A stretch of 36,605 nt of DNA from an uncultured Ruminococcus sp. (GTDB lineage: Bacteria > Bacillota > Clostridia > Oscillospirales > Ruminococcaceae): assembly GCA_947589205.1 (NCBI GenBank), contig CANQCJ010000001.1, forward strand, positions 1-36,605. The letters run 5' to 3'. This document shows positions 13,289 to 22,447 of this stretch, piece by piece. The notes under the pieces were generated by a model that was not told the origin of the DNA, ran no database searches, and saw nothing but the letters and a program-made list of their open reading frames with translations. The position numbers were made by a program, and so were the translations under genes. Numbering within the stretch: the first letter of the stretch is position 1; each line of letters opens with the position of its first letter.

Positions 13289-14053
13289 TTAGGAATAATC
13301 CACAACATCGAGCCAGCGCATCAGCAGGTCTTTTTCCTCCTCGATGCCCTTTTCGAGCTGCGCGGCGGCTACTATCGGCAGCCACTGCTGAACGTAATGC
13401 TTGGGCGTGCCGACCTTTAAGCAGTATTTGTCCAGATACATATCCGCAAGCTTGGGACGTCTCAGCGAAAGCAGCAGATATGTCTTAGCCACGTCCGCGG
13501 AAGCGTTGCCCTGCCTTGACGAGCCCCAGTTTATTACATACGTTCCGCTGTCGTTTAAGATAACGCAGTCGGGGTCGAGATTGTTGTGGCAGAGCTTGCT
13601 GTGCTTGGGCATGGAATCGAGACGGGTCAGCAGCTCGTACTTCTTTATCTCGTCAATGCCGCTCAGCGCCTTTATCTGCCGCGCAAGCTTGTCCTTAAGC
13701 TTTGAAAGCAGCGGCATATATCTTTGCTGTATCTCGCACTGTATATCGACAAATTTATCCATATAGATCTCCGCCTTGTCGGGGTTTTCGTCGATAAGCA
13801 TACCGAGCGTCTTGCCGCTTATCCAGTCCATCGTTATCGCCCACTTGCCGTCGATAAGCGACACCTCGTGCAGTATAGGCATTTTTATGTCCGAGCTGTA
13901 CTCGTTCATGGTCGTCTCGACGCGCGCGTGGGTAAGCGCGGCATAAAGACACTTTTCCTTGTATTTCTCGTCCTTGTAAAGATATATCGCCTTGCCGTCG
14001 CATTCGTATATATCATACAATTCCTTTGAATAAAGCAGATTTGTAAGCTCCAT
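13289..14053 (-). CDS. APH/choline-kinase-fold protein with degenerate catalytic site (predicted pseudokinase)
   Basis: The 254-residue protein has the outline of the aminoglycoside phosphotransferase (APH) fold: an N-lobe, the hinge-like WAITMDWISGKTLGML (71-86), a catalytic-loop region and NASADVAKTYLLLSLRRP (183-200), which is common in this family. The catalytic HGD-x-x-x-x-N motif reads HNNLDPDC (156-163), so the catalytic Asp is Asn and the metal-binding Asn is Cys. The Asp of the IDW motif is also Asn (INW, 174-176). With both key aspartates replaced, phosphotransfer is unlikely. A binding or regulatory role is more plausible. It is monocistronic, with its own promoter, an AAGGAG ribosome site and a terminator. 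Confidence 0.72.
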   Translation of the reverse strand: MELTNLLYSKELYDIYECDGKAIYLYKDEKYKEKCLYAALTHARVETTMNEYSSDIKMPILHEVSLIDGKWAITMDWISGKTLGMLIDENPDKAEIYMDKFVDIQCEIQQRYMPLLSKLKDKLARQIKALSGIDEIKKYELLTRLDSMPKHSKLCHNNLDPDCVILNDSGTYVINWGSSRQGNASADVAKTYLLLSLRRPKLADMYLDKYCLKVGTPKHYVQQWLPIVAAAQLEKGIEEEKDLLMRWLDVVDYS

Positions 14054-14086
14054 AGCTGTCAGCTCCTTCGTTTTTTAATTTTATTT

Positions 14087-14115
14087 ATTATACCACAAAA
14101 CCTGAACATTTTCAA
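14087..14115 (-). promoter_or_regulatory. Promoter of the APH-like gene
   Basis: On the minus strand TTGAAA (14115-14110), a 17-bp spacer and TATAAT (14092-14087). The leader is about 27 nt. Confidence 0.75.
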
Positions 14116-14280
14116 GATGTTTTTGTGAAAAAGCGAAAATGTTTACTTAAATTTAATTTTTTGTTCGTAAAAAAGAAATATTATATTTTTTAGTCACTAT
14201 ATATAATTTTACTTTAAGCTTTTTGTGAATAATATATATAAAACAGGGAAAAATGACTTAAAAAGCCGTGCCTTTGACAG

Positions 14281-14309
14281 TTGACAAAGCGGTTTTCCTC
14301 TGGTATAAT
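14281..14309 (+). promoter_or_regulatory. Perfect consensus promoter of adhE
   Basis: TTGACA (14281-14286), a 17-bp spacer and TATAAT (14304-14309). The ~75-nt leader has a short AGCCG/CGGCT hairpin (14327-14344). The AT-rich 170 bp upstream (14116-14280) contains no gene, and I could not find a convincing Rex (TTGTTA-N6-TAACAA) operator in it. Confidence 0.85.
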
Positions 14310-14389
14310 TATAATATAGTATAAAAAGCCGTTTTTTAGCGGCTCGGTTTGACATAATTTATTAGTGTTGAAAGGAATGAACTCGGTTT

Positions 14390-17008
14390 ATGGCTAAGAA
14401 CGAATTTGCCGTTGTGGACAGCGTTGAAGCTCTTGAAGCTAAGATCGCTCAGGTAAAGGCTGCGCAGGCTGTTTTCGCGGAATATACACAGGAACAGGTC
14501 GATAAGATCTTTAAAGCGGCGGCTATCGCGGCGAACAAGGCAAGGATATCGCTTGCAAAAATGGCTGTCGAGGAGACCGGAATGGGCATTGTTGAGGACA
14601 AGGTCATTAAAAACAACTATGCCGCCGAATATATCTACAACAAATACAAAAATACCCAGACCTGCGGCTTTATAGAAGAGGATACCGCTTTCGGCACTAA
14701 AAAGGTCTTAGAGCCTATCGGACTTATCGCCGCGGTGATCCCCACCACAAACCCGACCTCTACCGCTATCTTCAAGGCTATGATCTGCCTTAAAACGAGA
14801 AACGGCATGATAATCTCCCCTCACCCGAGGGCTAAAAGATCGACCATCGAGGCGGCTAAGATAATCCTCGATGCGGCTGTAGAAGCCGGCGCGCCGGAAA
14901 ACATAATCGGCTGGATAGACGTTCCCTCGCTCGAGCTTACAAATATGATAATGCGCGAATCAGACTGCATTCTCGCTACCGGCTGTCCGGGAATGGTAAA
15001 GGCGGCGTATTCGTCGGGAACTCCCGCTCTCGGCGTCGGCGCGGGCAACACTCCCGCAGTTATCGACAAGAGCGCGGACATACTCACCGCCGTTTCTTCG
15101 ATAATCCATTCAAAGACCTTCGACAACGGCATGATATGCGCTTCCGAGCAGTCGGTCATCGTTGACAAGGCGATATACAGCGAGGTCAAAAAGGAATTTA
15201 AGGCGCGCGGCTGTTATTTTCTTAAAGACGACGAGCTGAACAAGGTCAGAAGGACCATCATAATAAACGGCGCGCTCAACGCCAAGATAGTGGGTCAGTC
15301 GGCGCACAGGATAGCTTCTCTTGCAAAGGTCGACGTTCCGGAGGATACCAAGATACTCATCGGCGAGGTCACAAAGGTCGATATCTCCGAGGAATTTGCT
15401 CACGAAAAGCTTTCCCCGGTGCTTGCGATGTACAAGGCCAAGGACTTTGAGGACGCTATGGAAAAGGCTGACAGACTGGTGCAGGACGGCGGCTTCGGTC
15501 ACACCTCCTCGCTCTACTGCGACGAGGTAAAGGAGAGAGAAAAGATAAACGCTTTTGCCGAAAGGATGAAAACCTGCCGCATACTCGTAAACACCCCGTC
15601 CTCTCACGGCGGCATCGGAGATCTGTATAACTTTAATCTCGCTCCCTCGCTCACGCTCGGCTGCGGCTCGTGGGGCGGTAATTCCGTATCGGAAAACGTT
15701 GGCATAAAGCATCTTCTCAATATTAAGACCGTTGCCGAAAGGAGAGAAAATATGCTCTGGTTCAGAACTCCCGAAAAGGTTTATTTCAAAAAGGGCTGTC
15801 TGCCCGTCGCGCTCGATGAGCTTAAAAACGTTATGGGCAAAAAGAGAGCGTTTATCGTTACCGATAATTTCCTTTACAAAAACGGCTATACCAAACCGAT
15901 AACCGAAAAGCTCGATGAAATGGATATCGTTCACGAGACGTTCTTCGACGTTGAACCCGACCCGACGCTCGCCTGCGCTCTTATCGGCGTCACCGCAATG
16001 CGCGCTTTTGAGCCGGACGTTATCATCGCGATAGGCGGCGGTTCGGCTATGGACGCGGCTAAGATAATGTGGGTGCTCTATGAACACCCGGACGCTGACT
16101 TTATGGATATGGCGATGCGCTTTATCGACATTCGCAAGAGAGTTTACACCTTCCCGAAAATGGGCGAAAGGGCTTACTTTGTCGCTGTTCCGACCTCCTC
16201 GGGAACAGGCTCTGAGGTAACGCCGTTCGCGGTCATCACCGATGAAAAGACGGGCACAAAGTACCCGCTTGCCGATTACCAGCTCATGCCGAACATGGCG
16301 ATAGTCGACACAGACCTCATGATGAGCGCGCCCAAGGGACTTACCTCCGCTTCGGGAATAGACGCTCTTACCCACGCGCTTGAGGCTTACGCTTCGGTAA
16401 TGGCGACCGACTACACCGACGGTATCGCGTTAAGAGCGATACAGCTCATCTTCAAATATCTGCCCGAATGCTATGAAAACGGTCAGACCAATGTCAAGGC
16501 TCGTGAAGAAATGGCGAACGCTTCAACACTCGCGGGTATGGCGTTTGCAAACGCTTTCCTGGGTGTATGCCATTCGATGGCGCACAAGCTGGGTTCTTAT
16601 CATCATCTTCCCCACGGTATCGCGAACGCTCTGCTCATCACCATCGTTATGAGGTACAATTCGTCAGGCAGTCCGAGAAAAATGGGTACCTTCTCGCAGT
16701 ACAAGTATCCGCACACCATTGAAAGATACGCCGACTGCGCGCACATGATAGGTATTTTCGGCAAGGACGACGAGGACACGCTCGAAAAATTCATCGCGGC
16801 TATCGAAGAGCTTAAGGAAAAGGTCGGCATAAAGAAAACCATCGCCGATTACGGCGTTGACGAACAGGACTTCCTCGACAGGCTCGACAGCATGGTAGAG
16901 GACGCCTTTGACGACCAGTGCACCGGAGCTAACCCGCGCTATCCGCTTATGAGCGAGATAAAGGAAATGTACCTCGCGGCTTATTACGGTACAGAATATA
17001 AGGGTTGA
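14390..17008 (+). CDS. adhE: Bifunctional acetaldehyde-CoA/alcohol dehydrogenase
   Basis: The 872-residue protein is full length. The N-terminal aldehyde dehydrogenase half (about 1-440) has PTTNPTSTAIFK, GVGAGNTPAVID and the catalytic Cys in NGMICASEQS (Cys250). The iron-dependent alcohol dehydrogenase half (about 455-872) has AIGGGSAMDAAKIMW, SGTGSEVTPFAVITDEKTG, GIDALTHALEAY and CHSMAHKLGSYHHLPHG, whose His residues bind the metal. It reduces acetyl-CoA to ethanol with two NADH and usually forms spirosomes. The ATG follows an AAAGGAATGA ribosome site at slightly long spacing. It is transcribed alone between a perfect promoter and a strong terminator, which suggests high expression. Fermentative redox balance is its main role; it may also reduce lactaldehyde from fucose. 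Confidence 0.97.
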   Translation: MAKNEFAVVDSVEALEAKIAQVKAAQAVFAEYTQEQVDKIFKAAAIAANKARISLAKMAVEETGMGIVEDKVIKNNYAAEYIYNKYKNTQTCGFIEEDTAFGTKKVLEPIGLIAAVIPTTNPTSTAIFKAMICLKTRNGMIISPHPRAKRSTIEAAKIILDAAVEAGAPENIIGWIDVPSLELTNMIMRESDCILATGCPGMVKAAYSSGTPALGVGAGNTPAVIDKSADILTAVSSIIHSKTFDNGMICASEQSVIVDKAIYSEVKKEFKARGCYFLKDDELNKVRRTIIINGALNAKIVGQSAHRIASLAKVDVPEDTKILIGEVTKVDISEEFAHEKLSPVLAMYKAKDFEDAMEKADRLVQDGGFGHTSSLYCDEVKEREKINAFAERMKTCRILVNTPSSHGGIGDLYNFNLAPSLTLGCGSWGGNSVSENVGIKHLLNIKTVAERRENMLWFRTPEKVYFKKGCLPVALDELKNVMGKKRAFIVTDNFLYKNGYTKPITEKLDEMDIVHETFFDVEPDPTLACALIGVTAMRAFEPDVIIAIGGGSAMDAAKIMWVLYEHPDADFMDMAMRFIDIRKRVYTFPKMGERAYFVAVPTSSGTGSEVTPFAVITDEKTGTKYPLADYQLMPNMAIVDTDLMMSAPKGLTSASGIDALTHALEAYASVMATDYTDGIALRAIQLIFKYLPECYENGQTNVKAREEMANASTLAGMAFANAFLGVCHSMAHKLGSYHHLPHGIANALLITIVMRYNSSGSPRKMGTFSQYKYPHTIERYADCAHMIGIFGKDDEDTLEKFIAAIEELKEKVGIKKTIADYGVDEQDFLDRLDSMVEDAFDDQCTGANPRYPLMSEIKEMYLAAYYGTEYKG

Positions 17009-17025
17009 TCCTTTAGAATATTAAT

Positions 17026-17057
17026 AAAGCCGGTCGATTGGAGACCGGCTTTTTGAT
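17026..17057 (+). terminator. Bidirectional terminator between adhE and the hybrid kinase
   Basis: AAAGCCGGTC (17026-17035) and GACCGGCTTT (17043-17052) form a 10-bp perfect stem with a 7-base loop, followed by TTGATTTT. It serves adhE and, from the other side, the convergent kinase gene. Confidence 0.88.
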
Positions 17058-17064
17058 TTTGTAT

Positions 17065-20000
17065 TTACTTCTCCAATATCTCCCCCAAGACCTCCAGCAT
17101 CTTGTCGATATCTATAGGCTTAGGCAGATAATCGTTCATGCCCGCTTCTATGACGCGCTTTTTGTCCTCCTCGAAGGCGTTCGCGGTCATCGCGATTATC
17201 GGGATATCCGCAAGCGCTTTGTCGCTCATCGCGCGTATCGTCCGCGCCGCGTCGTAGCCGTCCATTACCGGCATCTGTATATCCATAAGCACAAGATCGT
17301 AGCTCCTCTTGACAAGCATATCGCAGCATTCCCTGCCGTTTTCGGCGCAGTCGACTTCAAAGCCCGCCTCGGAAAGTATCTCGGAGGCTATCTCGCGGTT
17401 AAGCTCGTTGTCCTCTGCAAGAAGTATACGCTTTCCGCTGAAAACATATTCCTTGGACTGCTGAGGCTCGTCAGCCTTTTCGGTCTTGCCGAGACTCGTT
17501 TCAAGCGCGCGGTGAAGATCCGACACGAACAGCGGCTTGCTGATAAAATCGGTAACTCCCGCCTGACGCGCGTCCTTTTCAATATCCGACCAGTCGTATG
17601 CCGTCATTAAAATTATCGGAGATTCGCCGCCTACTACCTTTCTTATCTGCCGTACCGTTTCTATACCGTCCATATCCGGCATTGACCAGTCGACTATATA
17701 AACATGGAACGGATCTGCAAGATCCTCCGCTTCCTCGGCTCTTACTACCGCTTCTCTGCCCGACATCGTCCACTCGGCTCTCATGCCGATATGCCGCAGC
17801 ATTCCCGCTACGCTCTGACAGCTGACAAGATCGTCGTCCACGACAAGACTTCTGAATCCCGCAAGCTCAGAGATCATACCGACCTCGCTCGTTCCCGAAG
17901 CAATTTTCAGCTCCAGCTCGACGGTAAATTCCGTACCCTTGCCCTGCTCGCTTTTAACGCTTATCCTGCCGTTCATCATATCGACGATGGTTTTCGTTAT
18001 CGCCATGCCCAGACCCGTGCCCTGTATTCCGCTGACGGTGGAGCTGCGTTCTCTCGTAAACGGCTCGAAAATGGTCTTTGCAAATTCCTCGCTCATGCCG
18101 ATGCCGTTGTCCTTTACTCTGAATTCATAGACCGCACAGCCGCTCTTTTCGGACGGCTTTTGCTTTACTAAGATAGACACCGTGCCGCCCGGGTCGGTGA
18201 ATTTTATCGCGTTGGAAACTAAATTTAAAAGTATCTGATTTATCCTAAGCTTGTCGCAGAAGATATCCTCGTTGCTCACGTTGACGGTATCTATAAAAAG
18301 CTCCATGTGCTTTGCGTGTATATCCGTCTGGATAATGTTTCTTAGTCCCTGCAATATCTCGGGAAGATTCGCCGGGTGCTCCTCTATCGTCACCTTGCCC
18401 GCTTCAATGCGGCTCATATCGAGAATATCGTTTATTAGACTTAGCAGATGATTTGAAGCCTGCGTAATTTTGTCGAGGTAATCGAGAGCGCGGTCTCGGT
18501 TGTCGAGGTGGGTGGTCGCGAGCGCGGTGAAGCCGATTATCGCGTTCATCGGGGTGCGTATATCGTGCGACATATTGTTTAAAAACGTCGTCTTTGCGCG
18601 GTTGGCAGAATCCGCCGCTTCGAGCGCGGCTTCAAGCTCCTTGGTCTTGCTTTCAAGCTCTTTAGTTTTGCTCTCAAGCTCCTTTGTCGCCTGAGCTATC
18701 TCGACCTGCAAACGCTTCTGCGAAGCCATTCGCCAGATAAGCAGTATCGTCACCGTTATGAACGCAAACAAAAACGCTAAAGCTATCAGCACATATATCG
18801 GGTGATTATATATGTAGCCGGTAAGCGTGAACGTATAATCGCCAATGCTCCCCTCTACCTCCTCGCGGATAAGCGAGGACAGCTCGCGGCTGTTTACGCC
18901 GGAAATGCACTTGTTCATGATAGAAAGCAGCATACTTGCATTGTCTGCCTTTTTGTTTATGCCGTACACCAGCGAGACCGAGCCTAACTGCGAAGCCGAC
19001 AGGTTATTCTTTTCGTCCTCGCGCAGTATGCTCTCCGCCATGTATGAATAGGCGGGTATCGCGTCCGCCTCGCCTCGGTCGAGCGCGGCAAGGCAATCCG
19101 CCATCGTCGGGAAGATCATCACCTTTTTTTCGGGGAAATATTCCTTGATATATTCACTGAGCGTCGGATAATCCTCGGTAAGCGCGAATGTCGAGATCTC
19201 TCCCTTATGGTCCGAACGCGTTATCTGCGAAAAGCTTGCGTCATAATAGGACGAGGTTATCGCATAGCCCTCCTGCTCGGCGAGGTAATGATTCTCGGTG
19301 TAATCGAGTACGATATCCGCTTCTCCCTGCCTGCGGATACGGTAATAGTCCGCCTGATCCTCGGCTTGTATATATTCATAGGGCAGCGAAATTCTTTTTA
19401 TCAGCGCTTCAAATACCGCCGGGTAGATGCCGTCGGCCTTGCCGGTCTTTTCGTCAAAATAGGAATACGGCGGGCGGGCGGGGTTTACTAATATTTTAAG
19501 CTTCCCTCCGGAATTTTTAAACTCCTCGATAAATTCTCTTTCGGAAGCCGACAGCACGAGATTTCCCGCCGTGTCGGAGGAATAATATTTTTTCTTCAGA
19601 TCGTTCCTCCAATCGGGAACGTATTCGTCCATAAGCGCGATAGCTTGGTCTATCTGCTCCATAAGCTCCGTATCCTCTTTGTTGGTGCAGATATAAAACG
19701 GCGTGGGCGAAATGCTTTCCACCAGCCATTCGTTTTCGAGAGCGCGCAGACTTCCGCTGACCGCCGCGTCGACCTCTCCGCTTTGAAGCGCGCCTGTCAG
19801 CTCGTCGTTCGTATCAAAATACACCGGTTCAAAATCAAAGGAATTTTCCTTGGCAAATTCTTCAAACGTATCGTTTTTGGAATTGCCCTCGAGCATACCT
19901 ATTTTCTTTCCGTCATAGGTGCTGTATTTTCCCGCGATTATATCAGTGCTGCCGGACTTTACCGTCATTATCGTGGAATTGTAGCCGATATTTTTTTCGG

Positions 20001-20328
20001 AAAACAAAAATTCCATTTCCCGCTCGGGCGTTTTGCTCACACTCGTTACAATATCCACTTCACCGTTTTTGAGCATTTCAAGACAATCCGCATAGGAGCT
20101 TTCATAGCCGATATATTCATAGCTGAAATTAGTATGCGCGCTTATCTCCTGCAAAAGGTCGTAGCCGTAACCGCTCAGCTCTCCGTCCTCGTTTCTCTGG
20201 TGATACCCCGAAAACTCGAAGAACCCCACACGCACCCTCTGACCCTCCGCAAAAGCCGTGAGCCGCGCCGGAACGCCGCTGAACAGCAGCACCGCCGCGC
20301 AGGCTATGCTAATTATCCTTTTTATCAT
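17065..20328 (-). CDS. BvgS-like hybrid sensor histidine kinase with two periplasmic solute-binding domains
   Basis: This 1087-residue membrane sensor has a signal peptide (1-27), two tandem family-3 solute-binding (SBP_bac_3/Venus-flytrap) domains (about 32-250 and 275-490), one transmembrane helix (about 510-533) and a coiled-coil linker with three TKELESK-type heptad repeats (548-566). A HisKA domain follows, with phospho-acceptor NMSHDIRTPMNAIIGF (His588). The ATPase domain (about 690-810) has NLVSNAIKFTD, DNGIGMS and GTGLGMAI. Two receiver domains come last, with phospho-Asp at about 880 (IVDWSMPDMDG) and 1016 (LMDIQMPVMDG). The layout resembles BvgS/EvgS, which sense small molecules, but there is no C-terminal HPt domain. 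No partner regulator or transporter is adjacent, so its ligand and output are unknown. Confidence 0.93.
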   Translation of the reverse strand: MIKRIISIACAAVLLFSGVPARLTAFAEGQRVRVGFFEFSGYHQRNEDGELSGYGYDLLQEISAHTNFSYEYIGYESSYADCLEMLKNGEVDIVTSVSKTPEREMEFLFSEKNIGYNSTIMTVKSGSTDIIAGKYSTYDGKKIGMLEGNSKNDTFEEFAKENSFDFEPVYFDTNDELTGALQSGEVDAAVSGSLRALENEWLVESISPTPFYICTNKEDTELMEQIDQAIALMDEYVPDWRNDLKKKYYSSDTAGNLVLSASEREFIEEFKNSGGKLKILVNPARPPYSYFDEKTGKADGIYPAVFEALIKRISLPYEYIQAEDQADYYRIRRQGEADIVLDYTENHYLAEQEGYAITSSYYDASFSQITRSDHKGEISTFALTEDYPTLSEYIKEYFPEKKVMIFPTMADCLAALDRGEADAIPAYSYMAESILREDEKNNLSASQLGSVSLVYGINKKADNASMLLSIMNKCISGVNSRELSSLIREEVEGSIGDYTFTLTGYIYNHPIYVLIALAFLFAFITVTILLIWRMASQKRLQVEIAQATKELESKTKELESKTKELEAALEAADSANRAKTTFLNNMSHDIRTPMNAIIGFTALATTHLDNRDRALDYLDKITQASNHLLSLINDILDMSRIEAGKVTIEEHPANLPEILQGLRNIIQTDIHAKHMELFIDTVNVSNEDIFCDKLRINQILLNLVSNAIKFTDPGGTVSILVKQKPSEKSGCAVYEFRVKDNGIGMSEEFAKTIFEPFTRERSSTVSGIQGTGLGMAITKTIVDMMNGRISVKSEQGKGTEFTVELELKIASGTSEVGMISELAGFRSLVVDDDLVSCQSVAGMLRHIGMRAEWTMSGREAVVRAEEAEDLADPFHVYIVDWSMPDMDGIETVRQIRKVVGGESPIILMTAYDWSDIEKDARQAGVTDFISKPLFVSDLHRALETSLGKTEKADEPQQSKEYVFSGKRILLAEDNELNREIASEILSEAGFEVDCAENGRECCDMLVKRSYDLVLMDIQMPVMDGYDAARTIRAMSDKALADIPIIAMTANAFEEDKKRVIEAGMNDYLPKPIDIDKMLEVLGEILEK

Positions 20329-20364
20329 TGTTTTTCCGCGCCTTTCGCTGTTTTTGTATATTTA

Positions 20365-20393
20365 ATTATAACATATAAGCAAACCAAAGTCAA
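20365..20393 (-). promoter_or_regulatory. Promoter of the hybrid kinase
   Basis: On the minus strand TTGACT (20393-20388), a 17-bp spacer and TATAAT (20370-20365). Confidence 0.78.
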
Positions 20394-20463
20394 TGAAAAA
20401 AGATTAAAAAAATAGAGCGTTTTTTTAGTCAAGCAAATTTTACAAAATCAATAAAATTTGAAT

Positions 20464-20492
20464 TTGCGTTTTTTTGTCGGGTCTGATATAAT
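20464..20492 (+). promoter_or_regulatory. Likely promoter of the MoeB/ThiF-like gene
   Basis: TATAAT (20487-20492) is preceded at 17 bp by TTGCGT (20464-20469). The gene starts only about 15 nt after the expected start point, with GGGGTGAT as the ribosome site. Confidence 0.55.
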
Positions 20493-20513
20493 TATTATCA
20501 GCGGGGTGATAAT

Positions 20514-21266
20514 ATGATTTTCAGCGAAAACCAAAGGGAACGCTATTCGCGGCATTTTGCGCTCGATGAGATCGGGGTCTCCGGGCAGGAAAAATTGAGA
20601 GAAGCAAAAATTCTCGTCATCGGCGCGGGAGGTCTCGGGTCTCCGGCGGCGCTGTATCTTGCGGCGGCGGGCGTTGGAACGTTAGGCATTGCAGACGCCG
20701 ACTGCGTAGAGCTGTCGAATTTGCAGCGGCAGATACTTCACGGTGAAAAGGATATCGGTACGGCTAAGACCGCTTCGGCTAAGACGGCTTTGGAGGATCT
20801 GAACCCCGGCACGGAGGTCCTGACATTTCAAAGCTTTGTCGATGAAGCTAATATTGACGAGCTTATAAGCGGCTTTGATTTTGTGCTCGACTGCACCGAC
20901 AGCGCGGGGACAAAATTTGTGATAAACGACGCCTGCGCAAAGGCGAAAAAGCCCTTTTGCCACGCCGGAGTTATCCGCTTCGGCGGTCAGCTCATGACCT
21001 ATATCCCCGAAAAAAGCTGCTGTCTGCGGTGTCTTTTCAAAGACCCGCCGAATGAAAGCGATGTGCCCAAGTGCCGCAGCGTCGGCGTTATCGGCGCGGC
21101 GTGTGGTGTTATCGGCTCGCTTCAGGCTCTCGAAGCGGTAAAGTACATAACCGGCGCGGGCGGCACGCTTGACAACGAGCTGCTGACCTTTGACGGGCTT
21201 AGAATGAATTTCAGAAAAATAAAGCTTCCCCCTCCGGACGAAAATTGTCCGTCCTGCGGAAAATAA
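20514..21266 (+). CDS. HesA/MoeB/ThiF family adenylyltransferase (E1-like)
   Basis: The 250-residue protein activates the C-terminal Gly-Gly of a ubiquitin-like sulfur carrier (MoaD or ThiS type) by adenylation. It has RYSRHFALDEIG near the start, the ATP-binding ILVIGAGGLGSPAALYLAAA (33-52), the Arg finger region LSNLQRQILH, DCTDSAGTKFVIND with the catalytic Asp, and two Zn-binding pairs, CLRC and CPSC near the C-terminus. The length is that of MoeB (249 in Escherichia coli). There is no rhodanese domain on this protein, but the convergent neighbour carries one. Whether it serves molybdopterin, thiamine or tRNA thiolation cannot be told, since no MoaD or ThiS gene is present here. Confidence 0.9.
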   Translation: MIFSENQRERYSRHFALDEIGVSGQEKLREAKILVIGAGGLGSPAALYLAAAGVGTLGIADADCVELSNLQRQILHGEKDIGTAKTASAKTALEDLNPGTEVLTFQSFVDEANIDELISGFDFVLDCTDSAGTKFVINDACAKAKKPFCHAGVIRFGGQLMTYIPEKSCCLRCLFKDPPNESDVPKCRSVGVIGAACGVIGSLQALEAVKYITGAGGTLDNELLTFDGLRMNFRKIKLPPPDENCPSCGK

Positions 21267-21273
21267 CAGCGTT

Positions 21274-21307
21274 CCCCCGCCGAAAAAAAGCGGGGGAGGT
21301 TTTTTTA
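21274..21307 (+). terminator. Terminator after the MoeB/ThiF-like gene
   Basis: CCCCCGC (21274-21280) and GCGGGGG (21290-21296) form a 7-bp GC stem, followed by AGG and seven T. The T run abuts the stop codon of the convergent ttcA-like gene. Confidence 0.85.
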
Positions 21308-22447
21308 CATATCATCGTAAAAATCAAGAAAGGTATGCACCTGCTTGTTGTATTTGAATTTTATAACGGCGTTGAGGTCTACGTTTTCAACGCTTCGGAA
21401 AATGTTCATCTCCACCTGCTCGTTGACCTTTTTGAGGTCGGCGATGAGCTGCTTTATCTCCTGACGCTTTGAGACCGGGCGGTCGGGGGAGCAGGTGGTG
21501 CAGGTGTCGGTGAAGCGGCAGGCGCATTGGATAAAATGCAGGTCGTTGTAATCACGCCAATGCTTTATCTCGTCCTCGCGGATAAGATACATCGGTCGGA
21601 TTATCTCCATGCCCTCAAAATTATCGCTGTGCAGCTTAGGCATCATCGTGCGCACCTGTCCGCCGTAGAGCATACTCATGAGCGTCGTTTCGATAACATC
21701 GTCAAAGTGGTGACCGAGAGCTATCTTGTTGCAGCCCAGCTCCTTGGCGCGGTTGTAAAGATGACCGCGGCGCATTCGGGCGCAGAGATAGCAGGCGTTT
21801 TTTCCGACGTTGTAGACCGACTGAAAAATATCCGTTTCAAAAACCGTTATCGGAATAGACATCGAAGCGGCGTTTTTTTCAATGACCATGCGGTTTTCGG
21901 GGCTGTAGCCGGGATCCATCACGAGAAAGACAAGCTCGAACGGGAATTTGTCGTGGCGCTTCATTTCCTGAAAAAGCTTCGCCATGAGCATGGAATCCTT
22001 TCCGCCGGAAATGCAGACGGCGATCCTGTCTCCCGGGAGGACGAGCTTGTAGGTCAGCACCGCCTTGGCGAATTTGCTCCATAACGTCTGCTTGAATTTT
22101 TTTCTGATGCTCTCCTCGACCCGCTCCGTTATCTCGCGGTTTTCGAGCTTTTCTCTCAGCCATTCGGCATAGCCGCCGCTGAGACTGAGCGCGTCATACC
22201 CTTTTTCGCGCAGTCTGAGAGCCGTCTCGCGGCTTATAACGCCTACGCGGCAGTAGATAACGAGTTTTTTATCTACAGACGCTTTTATTATATCGGGCAG
22301 GGTCTCGCTTTCAAGCTCGTTCTGCTCAACGTTGACGGCTCCGGCTATATGACCGTATTCAAACGAATAGCTGTCTCGCATATCTATCAGCAGGCAGCTG
22401 TCCTTTTCCAATTCTGCCAGCTGCCTGACCGTTATTTCATTTTCCAT
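21305..22447 (-). CDS. Rhodanese - TtcA-like PP-loop ATPase fusion
   Basis: The 380-residue protein joins two modules. Residues 1-110 form a rhodanese domain with LLIDMRDSYSFEYGHIAGAVNV and the sulfur-carrying Cys66 in YCRVGVISRE. Residues about 115-380 are an N-type PP-loop ATPase of the TtcA/tRNA-thiolation family, with VCISGGKDSMLMAK (144-157), ACYLCARMRRG (CxxC at 219-222, of the Fe-S type), LGHHFDDVIETTLMSMLYGG and a further CAC plus CTTC set (308-319). TtcA makes 2-thiocytidine in tRNA. The fused rhodanese would supply persulfide sulfur directly. It overlaps the preceding DUF1349 gene by one base (TAATG), so it is translationally coupled at the end of the cbi operon. Confidence 0.88.
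   Translation of the reverse strand: MENEITVRQLAELEKDSCLLIDMRDSYSFEYGHIAGAVNVEQNELESETLPDIIKASVDKKLVIYCRVGVISRETALRLREKGYDALSLSGGYAEWLREKLENREITERVEESIRKKFKQTLWSKFAKAVLTYKLVLPGDRIAVCISGGKDSMLMAKLFQEMKRHDKFPFELVFLVMDPGYSPENRMVIEKNAASMSIPITVFETDIFQSVYNVGKNACYLCARMRRGHLYNRAKELGCNKIALGHHFDDVIETTLMSMLYGGQVRTMMPKLHSDNFEGMEIIRPMYLIREDEIKHWRDYNDLHFIQCACRFTDTCTTCSPDRPVSKRQEIKQLIADLKKVNEQVEMNIFRSVENVDLNAVIKFKYNKQVHTFLDFYDDM

Noticed and set aside
14116..14280. Rex operator upstream of adhE
   Set aside because: Rex control of adhE is common in Clostridia, but no sequence close to TTGTTA-N6-TAACAA was found in the AT-rich stretch.
15110..16375. 421-codon minus-strand frame inside adhE
   Set aside because: Antisense shadow of a full-length, highly conserved gene; codon bias of adhE keeps the opposite frame open.
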